DNA of 64,000 nucleotides from Rotaria macrura (lineage: Eukaryota > Rotifera > Eurotatoria > Philodinida > Philodinidae). The stretch is from the NCBI GenBank assembly GCA_900239685.1, contig OENT01000709.1:19298-83297 (forward strand). Direction: 5' to 3'. Positions within the stretch are counted from its first letter, which is position 1. Every line of letters begins with the position of its first letter. The notes below the pieces were generated by a model. It was given only the letters and a program-made list of their open reading frames with translations, was not told the origin of the DNA and searched no databases. This document shows, one piece after another, positions 40,001 to 52,494 of the stretch. The position numbers were made by a program, and so were the translations under genes.

Positions 40001-43000
40001 GCTTCTAAAGTACACCTCCATTTTATTTGCTTCGCCACGATATTGACTATTTATAAAGAGATGTCCTTCTTCTGTTATCACTGTTATATTTACAATAACA
40101 CTCATTCTGTTCAATATAATCTCAACGACTTGTTCAAGTATAAGAGTTGAAACTTGAACTGCTGAAAAATGTCATTGAAATATGAGCCGCCAAGAAAATG
40201 GAATCATCACAACTCATTATTGTCTAATAAAACTATATGTCCTTGTTTTTTCAATTATGAAACGATGACAAAGAAATTAGTCACAAAACTAGCTAGAATA
40301 AAACGATGTCCATGAATTTAGTAATTATGGATCTAGTGTGCTAAAGATTTTAACCATGCAAGACGATTGTCTTCAAAACTTTCTACTGTGGCAGGTCTAC
40401 GACAACTGGTCGAAAGACACATCGGTGCTGCGTCAATTAGTCGCAGGGTGAAATTGCTCGCAATGGTGAAAATAAAATTTTCAAAACTTTTGATCAGTAT
40501 TTCAAAGAAATAACACAGGAAGGACTTGAACATTAACTAACAATTCATTCAATAGCAAGAACATCAAATATCAGTACACATAATAATGTTTAATAAAATC
40601 TTATATTTGAGTATCAAGTTTTACTTGTCATCAAATACTATTGTTTGTTTTGCATAAGAGATACAATTATTTCTTCAGTGGAGGCTACAATTGACTGCGG
40701 CTTTTACTAGTTCGTAATGAATATAGTTATCATCGTTTCGTAACATCTTGATAAATTCAAGAGATCGATGTTAACACTACTTTTGTCCAATAGATAGGAC
40801 TCATCTTCATTTTTCGCATGTTACCCTCACCGTTACTCCGTGCGATGTCATTGAATCGCATCTGTAATGAAATAAGTTTGTGTGGAAGTGAAGAAGAACT
40901 ACGGTTCCGTTTGATATACCACCAATTCTATACTACGAGTAATTCTTGTAGTACCGAATTGACTTCATCCCATTATCATTTGAGAAAGTGTCGCGCTCTC
41001 CCGACACTTTTAGTCAATTGCATCTCTTATTCATAATCATTTCATAATGATTGTCAATAAATTAATGTTTCACTTGTAGATTTCTGCTAAAAATTAAAGT
41101 CATCAAAAATAATTGATGAAAATTTCGATGACATTAAATTCGATACGAAACTAATCAAATATCGAAGAAGAACTCAATTTACAATCTAAGTAAAATCGCA
41201 ACGGTAAAAATAAAATGCAATATATTCATTGTAATTATCTTGAGAATCATCAATCAATACTAAACTAGTTAACGTATTCAATAGTTACTGGTGATTTTAA
41301 TCACAAAAGTTTCTAACAATGTACACTTGTAGTGCGTGTGTGTGTGTGTGTGTCCCAGTGCATAAAGTTCAACGTTCTCTGATCGAAATCATCTATTAAA
41401 ATCTAATGTAGCTTACGTATTCGATAACATAATCATACTAAATACTTAAAACAGATTGATTCTAATGTAAATAATACAAAAGCATCAAAAGTCAATTATA
41501 ACATTAATCCTTATTCTACGCGGTTAATTCATTCAAATGATGTGAAACAAGATGACTCTTATAGACTTTCCGTCTATTACCATGATTACGTCACATTCAA
41601 TACGATGGAAACCATCGAAAAATCATCGGATAGAAAGTATATACTTCACTATAACGATTATATATAAATAACGAGCAAGCGTCATCGTATGGGTTTTTGA
41701 AATAAAAATAATTTATACTCGAGTGTTACCTTTCACAACCCAATGTTCGATTTTCATTGGTTTCAATGTATTCATCAGTGAGTAACATTGAATAAGATTG
41801 ACCATGAGTTATTTCAATATTTCTAACACAACCAGAATAATTTTTATATCCGAAAATAACTTGATTACGAATTAAATCTGTCAGCGATGAATTTGAAATA
41901 TAAAATCTTTGTGATAAAGAATTTTTTCCAATTCGTAAATCAATCCATGAACGAAATATTTCAATACTAATAATATACCATTTTTCATGATGATCACTAA
42001 ATGTTGATAATATTGTTCGATTATCTAAATTAGTTAATATTCTATTATTAATAAGCTTTTGTTTAAAACGATTTCCTATTGAGAGAAGAAAGACTTTGTT
42101 TAACGTTGTACGAAATTCATATTGAATACGCATTGGTAATGATGAATGACGATACGATAAATAATGTGAAATATTTATTGATGAATTACGTAAATGAAAT
42201 GTTGATGATAAACTTGTATGATAAATAAATGATTTACTTAGATCATTTTGTTTATGTTCACAATTATAGCCATACCATCCTGGTTCACAACGACATTGAT
42301 AACCATTAATTAAATCAATACAACTACCATGTAATGTACATGGTTTCGTATAACATTCATCGATATTTTTTTCACAGAAAAGACCTGTAAATCCAGGCAA
42401 ACAAATACATTGCATATTTAGATTATAAATTAAACATGAACCACCATTAAGACATAGACTTGTATTAAATTGTGTTTGACAGAAATCAATTGATTGTTCA
42501 CAATATTTTCCTTGATAATTGAACGAACATTGACATTCAAATGTATTATTAGAATTCAAACATTTTCCATCATTTCGACATGGCTGAGATAAACATGGTG
42601 TTTGATAAATTTCACAATGTCTACCAGTATAACTTGATAAACAATTGCACTTATATTTGTCATTATATCTTTGACATGTACCATTGTTAAGACAAGGATT
42701 ATTTTCACATCGATCAATTAAATTTTGACAATAAATACCTTTATAATTTGTTTGACATTGGCATGTAAATGTATTTAATTGAGATAAACATGTACCGTTA
42801 TTATAACATGGACGGCTTAAACAAAGATCTATTTGAACGAGACAATTTTCACCAGTTAGACCCGGCGGACAATAACAACGATAATTAGTTGTATTTATCC
42901 AATAACAAGTTCCACCATTTCGACAAGGACAAGACGATTTTGAAAATAAAGATTTACCGAATGTTTCTGTGTAATTATCTGTACAGGGTATTATATCTAA

Positions 43001-46000
43001 ATAAACAATTCTTTTTTTAATAAAGAAAAAAATGAACAACAAATGTAGTTCATCGACTGTTGTCTATTGGTGAATTCGATATGTTCACTCGTCAATTATA
43101 CAAAATGTATTTTTCTATAGATATAACTGATTGAATCGAAAGTTCGTGTTGTTAATGATTTAGATTTCATACAAATATAATTAAAGACAATGCACTTTCT
43201 CAAATCAAGATAACTTATATATGATGATATCTCATGGTAATTAGAATACTCTGTGAAAATATTGTACAAGACTTGATTATTCTAATATGAAACATACAAG
43301 ATCAGTTCAATAGTAGAACATATCGATTGGTTAAATGTCGAAAATTCTTGAATAAAAAAAAATCGTTAAACATAAATCTATTGATCAGTAGAATTTCATT
43401 TATGTCAACATTTCAATTACAATTCATATTGTTTACAGAAATTCTCTCTCTCTCTCTCTCTCTCTCTCTATCGAAAACAAAAATCAAAAGTATTTTGATC
43501 TTACTTGAAGGACAATGACAAATATTTGACTTCATTTCACTGATACACGTAAAATAATTGTCAAGTATTCGATCTCGTTCTGTTCTACACGTATAAGCTG
43601 TCAATAGATTTAATTGTTTTAATTTCTCCGTATCATTTACAATACATAAATGAGGTTCATTACATTTATGAGAAAAACTAGCTTTTTGTAAACGTTCACA
43701 TTCGGACGGTGGATATTCACAACGAAAACCTAGCAAAAATAAAATGAATATTTAGAAATTTATTTCAATAATTTCAATAGTTGTTTCCTACCAAAATAAC
43801 CCGTTGGACAGCGGCAATGGAAACCACCAGCATAATTATAACATGTGCCATTGTTTGTACATGGTTCGATTAAGCATTCGTCAATATCATATTGACATAC
43901 ATCACCAGTATATGGTGATAAACAACGGCATTCGAAACCATTTATCTAGAGTGAATTTTTATTTTTCCATCAAATCGACTTTTTTTTTAGTAACAGAAAA
44001 CGATTACTTTATTAATACATGTTCCATTACGATTACATGGTTGAGAAAGACAATAATCAATTGTCCTTGTACATGTTGAACCATACCAGCCTGGTTGACA
44101 ATAACATCGATATGATCCGATTTCATTGACACACCTATACGATTGTAATATCAATGAGCAAATCATGATAATTTAATACGAATAACGTACGTGCCACCAT
44201 TTCGACATATGAATGGAAATACGCTGCATTCATCGATATCTTCTTCGCATCGAACACCTGTATATGTTGGTGGACACATACAACGATATTGGCCACCATT
44301 CAAATTGTAACATGTCGAATTTTGATTGCAAGGTGATGAATCACAAGGATTTTGTTCAACACACGAACCATCCCAATCTTTACATAACAATAGAACGAAA
44401 GAAAAAACAAATCATATTCATTTGAAGTTCTGTTTTCTTTTCATTTTTGTTTGATCATGTATGCATACTTCGTTTAAAATTAGATTTACATTCACAATGA
44501 AATGAATTGATCCCATCAATACATTGAGTATTATTCTTCGGACAAATTATACCTTCACAATCGTTTATATTTGTTTCACAGTTATATCCTGTAAAACCAG
44601 ATTGACATGTACAATGATAAAGAATATTATCGCTATCAGGTATTGAATGACATTTTGTAGCATTGTTTAAACATGGCTGTGATAGACATGGATCAAGTGT
44701 CTAAAATATGATATCATCATAGAATTTTTAAGTCTATCGAAAAAAAATACTTTCAAATGTGTTCATCATTCAAAAAAAAAGATTTTATATCTTTTCATTG
44801 AATGTCAAGCTAATGAAAATCTCTTTACTATATGTGTTGAATTTCTTACGACACGTTGAATATTGATATATGTCAAACTCAATCGCTCGAATAGTTATAT
44901 CGATACAGAATAAATATCATTGAAATAAAACATAATAAAAAAAAAAGGAAGATTCAATGTAATCATGTCCATATGCTATTTTTTGTCATAATTAATAATT
45001 TCTTACTGTTAATGTTTACGAAAGATTTCACAAGCTGTTTCTAATACTAGTCATGAAAGACGATGTATATGTGATTCATCGTGCCGATCAAAACTACTGG
45101 TACCATGATATTATTCTCAAGTAGTAGATGCTTGATAAAAAAATATAGTAGTAGTGGCAATCAATATTTATATTATATTCCTTATTTCTAAATATCAATT
45201 TTAAACAGTTGATCAGAAAATTTTTTTTATTAGCCATTGCCGAAGTATAGGCTTGATTACTACTTAAACTCTACTATATAAATGACATCTTAAAGAAGGA
45301 ACAGACGAAGTCAAATGAAATGGTTGATGTTTTAAAAATCATCTTATAGATGAGAAAGAAAACAGATACTTGAACTATGCAAACATAGGAAATGTCTATA
45401 AAAGTATATTAATTAGAGCCCTCGGGGTTACTGCCAAGTGTTCGAATTTGAAAGAGCACCGTATATATATATATATATGTATATACATATATACATTCAC
45501 GTTCAAGAGCAAAAACAGAAATCATTCTCGACAGTTAACAGTTAATTATACATTCATAATTTTAAGATCTTGATAAACAAATTGTCCGAATAGTAATGCC
45601 TAGAGGTATGAAAGTGAGAGAACAGAGATAAGTATATCAAACTATCGGCAGCAATCATATTTCTTGCAAGTAAGATTCGGCCAAGGTCACACCTTTCATC
45701 TTTACTAGCTCAGGAACACAATCAAAGTCTTCATACAACTAGAACAGACTTTCGATCCGATGATCAATCGTGATTGAGATTCACCTGTTGTAGTCTATCT
45801 TAAAAACTGATTGCTTGAATACACAAAAAATAGTCTTTCCTAAAAAGCTCCTTACAATGAATTTCATTAAAGAAATCAAAGAGATATTCTACTAACTACT
45901 AGACTTCATACCGTTTCACAATTTACACCAGTAAAACTATCCAGACATTCACATTTATACGAGCCGGGTAAGTTGATACATGACCGTGCTTTTCTACAAG

Positions 46001-47251
46001 GTTGTATTATTTGACATTCATCAATATCTTCTGAACAATCAATACCAGTCCAGCCCGAATCTAGAAGTGTATAACATACATGTATCAGTTTTTTCTCGTT
46101 CGTCATTTCGGATTATATTGTTTCGGTCATACCGCAAATACATGTATAGCCATTTGATAAATCAATACATTTACTTTGATTTGGACAAGGATTTGATTGA
46201 CATTCATTAATATCATATTGACATTGATCACCAGCAAATCCTTGATAAAATAGTTATTTTTCTTTTATTTTTGCAAAAAAACAAGCAAAGATCAAATTTA
46301 CCAAATGGACAAACACATTGAGAAGAATTTCTTAATAGATCGAAATGACAAAATCCTTGATTTTGACAATTATTCATCGAACAACGAACTGGTATTGTTT
46401 TAAAGCCACATTTTAAATCTAATCGAAATCGAAATATTCTTTTTCTTTTTGTTATTCAACAAATTTCATTTACCAGTAAACGGATAGCAATCGAATATTT
46501 TAAAAAGTGGACAATACTGTTCAGCACTATTCAATGACGCACATGTGCGATGTTCTACAAAAATGAATAGAACGAATGAAATCCATTTCAATATTTATAG
46601 AAATATTCTAACCACATGTTTTAATATTCGTTTGACATGAATTCAAATAACTATGTTTATACGTATCAAAACCGATATGTGGTAATAAACATGTGACATT
46701 TCTATCGTGTTCATTAACAAGTATTTGAATGTTTAATTTTGTTTCTATGGATTTATTTTGAAAAAATATTGGATAATCAATAAGAGGTATCAGTCGTGTA
46801 TCATCATTATTGAAGGATATAAATATGCGTGATAAGTTATCGTCAAATGTAAGATTAACATAATTCCATGTATCAATTTGATTGTAATAGTTAATTGCTG
46901 ATTGATATTGATAATCAAAATTCGATAAATTTCCTAATAATATATTTAAATCACCAAATTTAAATAGATATTTTTCTTTTTTAAATCGATAAACGATTTC
47001 AAGATGAAAGTCTTTTGTTATCAATTGAAATTGTTGACTGTTCAATGGATGATTATGTTCAATGTGAATTAAATCAATATTTGGTAAACATGAACGATAA
47101 CTAAAACTTATACTTTTTGATGAAATTTTACAGAAGAAAAGAATGAAACTAATGACTATAACACAAAAATAAAATACCGAATCAATTAAAACTCAATAAA
47201 AGGAAAAAAAACGCTCTATGAAGTTTTACCTTGAATATTTGCCGAGTGCAT
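34067..47251 (-). CDS. crb: Crumbs apical polarity protein
   Basis: Type I membrane protein that defines the apical domain of epithelia through the PALS1/PATJ/Par6 complexes. Eighteen exons from 47251 to 34067 total 5,886 nt, exactly 1,961 residues plus stop, with all phases consistent. Order: hydrophobic signal region (VISFILFF); a LamG-like N-terminal domain; nine EGF domains; a Cys-containing linker; six more EGFs (exon 42996-41730); LamG; EGF; LamG; EGFs; LamG; nine EGFs, many with Asp/Asn-Glu calcium-type starts; a transmembrane helix; and a 40-residue tail. That tail has the FERM-binding RRLQGTY motif and ends PPPEERLI, the PDZ-binding C-terminus diagnostic of Crumbs. Longer introns are 34438-35788, 36493-37532, 39860-41729 and 44701-45911. 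About 27 EGF and three clear LamG domains put it near Drosophila Crb in size. Confidence 0.96.
39968..40161 (-). pseudogene. LamG-like exon relic inside a Crumbs intron
   Basis: An acceptor-led frame (after TTTTTCAG) inside the intron 39860-41729 encodes [23 protein letters not shown] sequence. It is recognisably similar to the first strands of a LamG domain, but ends at a stop with no partner exon. It may be a duplicated, decayed LamG exon. The similarity is judged by eye. Confidence 0.3.
41336..41353. repeat. (GT)n microsatellite
   Basis: Alternating GT run within the large Crumbs intron. Confidence 0.9.
43443..43469. repeat. (CT)n microsatellite
   Basis: Perfect CT run of 27 nt in a Crumbs intron. 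Read on the transcribed strand it is a GA run starting about 35 nt after the donor. Confidence 0.9.
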
Positions 47252-50200
47252 CTTGTCATTTCCAATTAGAGTTCGTTTTTCTTGTCATCAATTATGTTAA
47301 TAAATGTGAGCAATCATCGATTCATTATCTTCTATATCCGTTACATACATTCTCTCGTCGATCGTAAGGCGGACAGGTCAAATCAAAAAAGACAACAAAA
47401 ACATCAAACAAAAGAAGTAAGAGAGACAAATGAACGAAAGTGAGTAGGAGGACAAGAAGGAAAAAAAGCGAAGTGACTGACCTCTTACAAACGGAAAAAA
47501 GGGAGGAGGAAGAAAACGCAACTGACATTTCTATTTCGTAAGGAGCATACTCGTGCATACATTGATGTTGAACGAATAAATTAGATATGTTAACATCCCA
47601 TAATCTCTTTTTCCCTTCAACTTGGCATGTACAAATTTTCGCCATCCTCTTCTTCATAACGATAATGTAAAGAAAACGATCATCATCAACATTCATACGA
47701 CATAATTTGAGTTCATATGATTGTTCCGCTTAAACTTTCTCATGCTGAAAATGATATTTTTTATTTTGTTTTTCATATTGGCATGTAAATTTTTCTTTTG
47801 TGAATTCATATGTATCGTTACCTGTATATTAACAGGCTATGTCTACTTGTCTATCGAAGCTGTCCTTGTTATCGTATCATCTTTCGCCACTCAGACATAT
47901 TTTCGAATGTGCATGTATATTTTAATTGAACCTTACCTATACTTAACTAAACGTTCATACACGTGCATATGCACAAGTATGAGATACGAATGCACGATAA
48001 AGTAATCAGATCTAATTAGAATGAAAAAAAAAAGAAATTTGGAGTGAATAAGAATGAATGATCATACATCACTTCACTCTAAACTGCCTCTCATTTGTTG
48101 AAGTTAACGGCTGGAAAGAGAAAAAAAATGAACTCGACCTAATTACTGTACTGCTTTAGACCTATTGAAAGGCAAAATTTTCTCTGATCAAATGTGACCC
48201 TAATCCAGCTAAGTAAGATGAAAGGATCACATTGTCCTACATTTCAAGGTAACACCGCAATGCTAATAGACGAAAGTAAACGGAAGTCTAACAGAGGCTT
48301 GTTTTTCTTCACTAATCTTCGTCTTTTGCGTCTTAAAAAAAAAGCGAATCAAAAACATCCGATTGATATGTTGTTTGTTAGAAATTCTTTTTAACTTCGA
48401 CTATACTATTTTGTATGAACTGTTTTTTTTTTGTTCAAATATGAATAGAGAATATCTGTAGGCCGTAAGTATTTTGATAGAATGTCGTGTATGCTTGATG
48501 TTTTGTTTTATCTCGTGCACGTCGAACAACAAATATTTATCTTAGTAATATATATCAATGGCAAAGCGATGACCGATTCTCGAATAACAAACATAGTTCG
48601 ATTTCTATTGTTAAAACACATGCATAAGCAAGGAATGATTTTCAAAAAAATGTTCGTAAACATGAATGTCAAACAAAAGTTAAATTCTAGTTAATCCACT
48701 AATCAAACGACTATCTCATGACTTGAATTGAAGAATCGATTAGAAAAAAGAATACAGTATAGAAATCAAATTTCATACATATGATATATGAGCATTTTTC
48801 TACTGTATTAAACGAAATGAATCAATGCAATAAATTTGAAATAACATTTGTTGTATACAAGCTAATTTTTCTTCTCATTTATTCTTTACAAGATTTCATC
48901 TTTCCCCAATAACTATGACACAACGTCTGATTTAAAGAATAGACGAAAAAAAAATAGTCAGTACGAAGTTCTAAGTATATAATTGTCATAGAGACAAGAG
49001 ACAAAAGTTTCAAATGGACAAGAAAGAATCATTAGAAAAAAATGACAGATGACATTAAACAAAGAAAAAACCGTCCATAACGTCTTGTATAATATCGATC
49101 ACAACACAGTAGCAAAGCACGAAATTTCGTGTCTTGTCCAAAATGTTTTCATACATGAACGTGCATATTGATATTTTGTTAAATTCGATCATTTCGTTGG
49201 CTAATTACCCATTGTTGAATCATTGACGAAAAACTGTTGATTAAAACATTCATTCATAACATCTGATGTAAAAGTAACAGGTTTCTATTGTTCACAATAA
49301 TTTTACCGTTAATTTGAACAATCATATGGACATGTTCGATGATTGTTAATTATTCAGATTTTATTCGATAACTTTCGTGAAATTGAAATTAGTAGAGAAC
49401 TAGAATATTTGAATGCAGTCTATGGAGAATTCTTCGTATCAATCTTAGTTGTTAATTTGTGTATGATATTTATTACTATTGACAATATAAAAAGGCATAC
49501 AACTATTAAACTTCTACTTCGCTTTAGTGTCTAGCGGCGATATCATTATCTTTTATCGGACACCAGACGAAATCAAAAACAACTTATGTTTTGTTTATCA
49601 AGTAAATGAACATGATTTACATGTACGAGTCGCGATAGTTCTCTGTGCCCTGAAGGAAGGGCGTATCATAAAGAGTAATAGAGTAAGATAGTTCATCTTA
49701 AACTATGAATCTATCATCAAGTTTTAGTTCGTATCATTGTAATATGAAAAGGGAACAACACATCTGCTACATCGGGACATGAATTATGCCTAGCATGAAA
49801 GCCCCTTATTGATTCTATAAGAAATAAAACTTCATTTTATATTTCAATTTTTTTCTTCTCATAATTTTCAATTGTCGACCTTCTCCGTCAAGATTTTATT
49901 GTCATGTTAAATATATGATTGAATGTCGTATTAGTAGTTAAAAAAGAATAAACTATAATAAAGAAAAAGCATAATTCCAATGGTGATATAATCGAAGTAC
50001 TTTGTAACATGTGATATTTCATCAGAACAATGTTTCAATCAAAGAAAACATCACGAGTCTTAAAACAATATCATGCATGAAGATTTTGTTAAATATTATA
50101 TCTTAATCCGATGTGAAAAGACGACGAACATCATCTAATACCATCTTAATAGGATTAGATAAAGGACAAAAGTAATTGTTAGTCAGTTAACTTCTTCTCG

Positions 50201-51481
50201 CTTTTATGTAAACAAATGCATATAGGAATGAATGAAATCTTACGTGTGTTGCTATATGTATTAGTAATAGACTCGAAGTTTTAGGGAATACAACTTATGA
50301 TAATAGATCGAATCTTTTAGTTGAACGTTGATAAACTCACTGATCATCGCGATGCAAAGAAACATTGATGTGTCGCAAGCAAGCAAATCTGAATTTTTGA
50401 TTTACAAATTTTGTTTTGCCCGAAAAAACTACATTTTTAAAACAAGAGAAAAAGTGAAATTTTCAATTTGATCTATCTAATCGAGAGAATCTATAAGTAT
50501 ATTTCAATGTTTAACTATAGAAAAAGAAATCTGATCTTGTACAAATATCGTAACGAAACAATTGTCGAAATATATAAAGGTTTTTAGTTTAAAATTGTTA
50601 ATGTAGAATTCGACTAAATGTATTTGTTTTTCAATCGATTCTTTATTGTAAATAATACGAATTATTAGATATATGTCATAAACATAGTGCTTATCATTGA
50701 ATAGATTTTTTTTAAAGTTTCAAATAAAAAAAAAGCTAGTAGAAAAATCATTGTAAAAGAAATGATATTCCAAATCCGTTGTCTTTCAGTGTCATCGAAA
50801 ACAAGGATTTACACATTTTCTCTTGCACAATGAAGGTTTTCTTTTTATTTGAAAGATTAGTTGATAAAACTATAATATGACATAGTGATTTAGATGTAAA
50901 GAAGTATAATCCTTCCTATTTTGACTTAACTACATAAAAAGAAAATGAGAAACATAGGGTTAAATTATAGAATAAATCCTTCATGATTGAGAAAGAAGAA
51001 GAAGAAAAAAAACCATCTGTTTCAATAATACAAATGCATCAAAGCACTATATTCGATCGATATTTGCTTTCGATTAAATGACATAAACTGATTCTTTATT
51101 TTGATGATCATCAAAAGAATGTTGAATTGCCTCCTTGTTCCATTAAATTGCACAATACTGAACACAATAACTCTTCATAGTGAAAACTGAACTATCTATT
51201 TCATTTAGTTTCAACGGAAGGAAAACACTTGCATTCTATATAGAAAACAAAGTAAAAAGGAAACCGAATATCTAAAAGCATTTATAATCGATTTTTTTTC
51301 ATAATATGGCGCATATGAATCAGCTTGTGCAATGAGTGGGTGTTTTAATATAAAAAAAACCGACGCATACAAAAAATATATTTGTGCTTGTCTTTGTCGT
51401 CCTGTTTTAATGTGGAATCGATCGAGCGTCGCTTATGACTATATCATGAAGATTAATTCAATCTAAAAGAAAATCGAAAAC
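47252..51481. other. Intergenic region upstream of Crumbs and of the YihY-like gene
   Basis: About 4.2 kb between two genes transcribed away from each other, so both promoters lie here. A purine-rich tract spans about 47380-47520. Short frames near 47325-48700 have neither domains nor splice context. No RNA gene or mobile-element protein is recognised. Confidence 0.55.
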
Positions 51482-52494
51482 ATGACGTTAACAAATAAGA
51501 CAAAAATAAATCTTAATAGAATCCATTCTAAATTATCTTTATTTACATGGAAAATTATATATGATTGGTCATTCTCGTTAGCAGCACTTATTGCATATTA
51601 TCTACTTATATCATTGTTACCACTGATATTAAGTATGTTTGCTTTTGTTAGTTTAATAACTAGCAATGATTTTCAATTTCAAAACCGAATTCGTGATCGT
51701 TTGTTAAAAGCATTTCCTGAGAAAGGTCTAAGTGAACTGCTGGATACATTAGTTAATTCATTATCGAAACAAGCTGGCTTAGTATTTATAACTAGTTTTC
51801 TTGTATCGATATTCACTGGTTCACGATTGTTTATTGGTCTTGATGATGTATTAACAATTATCTATCGTATACGTGAACGATCAATAATAAATCAAAATAC
51901 TCTTGCAATTAAAATGATTCTCACATTTATAACTATAATGCCATTTATAATTATATTTTCATCAATGCCAGCTATTATACAAAGTCATGAAGTATTTTAT
52001 CAATTTTTAATAACTATTTTGAGTGCCGCACTTTCATTTATATTTTTTCAATTGATTTATTTAATTATACCGAAACGTTCTATGAATTGGCGACATACGT
52101 ATGTAGAGACAACAAGTATTTATTTCTATCTTGTTACTTTGAACATGTTGTTTATTGATTTAGGTGGTGTGGTGCTCTATCGGCAACTTTTGGTTTACAA
52201 TTCGTTCTTCTAATATTTCCATGGTATGTCCATGAATTTATGGCTGATTATGTCGGTCAATTAGGTTTCGTCATAATTGTATTACTTTTGTTTTATTTAT
52301 TTGGTTTATTATTTGTTATTGGTGCACAAATTAACGCTTTCTTTTTTGATAACATTCATCCATTGAAATACGGTCTCGGTACATGTCTATTTGAATTCGG
52401 TGAACAAGAACAAATACAATTTACAAATGAAACTTTTCCCACTCAAGATACTACCGTTGAAGAATTGAATACTGTTCAACAACAAGAACAATAA
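51482..52494 (+). CDS. YihY/BrkB (UPF0761) family inner-membrane-type protein with one intron
   Basis: Two exons (51482-52098 and 52164-52494) join across a 65-nt GT-AG intron to give 315 residues; E. coli YihY is about 290. The family signature is clear: SLAALIAYYLLISLLPLIL in the first helix region, then GLVFITSFLVSIFTGSRLF with a following Arg-rich loop (IYRIRERS). Four to five more hydrophobic helices follow, ending in FLLFVIGAQINAFFFDN-like sequence, the usual final helix with a polar Gln/Asn. The polar N-terminus and Gln/Glu-rich tail are probably cytosolic. The family is essentially bacterial and its transport function is unproven. The host-like A+T content and the intron argue against simple contamination and fit an old horizontal transfer; this is inferred. 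The stop codon overlaps an AATAAA. Confidence 0.85.
52099..52163 (+). other. Spliceosomal intron in the YihY-like gene
   Basis: It begins GTATGTAG, ends TTGATTTAG and is 65 nt long, like the introns of the surrounding host genes. Reading through it replaces the expected family sequence with an early stop at about 52213. Removing it restores WRHTWCGALSATFGLQ and the last helices. Confidence 0.85.

Noticed and set aside
40985..41010. 9-bp perfect hairpin (AAAGTGTCG / CGACACTTT)
   Set aside because: Looks like a factor-independent terminator, but that signal has no role in eukaryotic mRNA genes. No histone gene is adjacent.
43413..43736. Independent 107-aa Cys-containing gene
   Set aside because: It is Crumbs exon 43505-43729 plus read-through into a CT microsatellite intron.
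45420..45475. tRNA-like T-loop (GTTCGAATTTG)
   Set aside because: No D-arm or matching acceptor stem could be paired around it.
47325..47696. 123-residue open frame opposite the purine-rich tract
   Set aside because: Leu/Phe/Val-rich composition follows from the simple pyrimidine tract; no domain, and an implausible position in the Crumbs promoter region.
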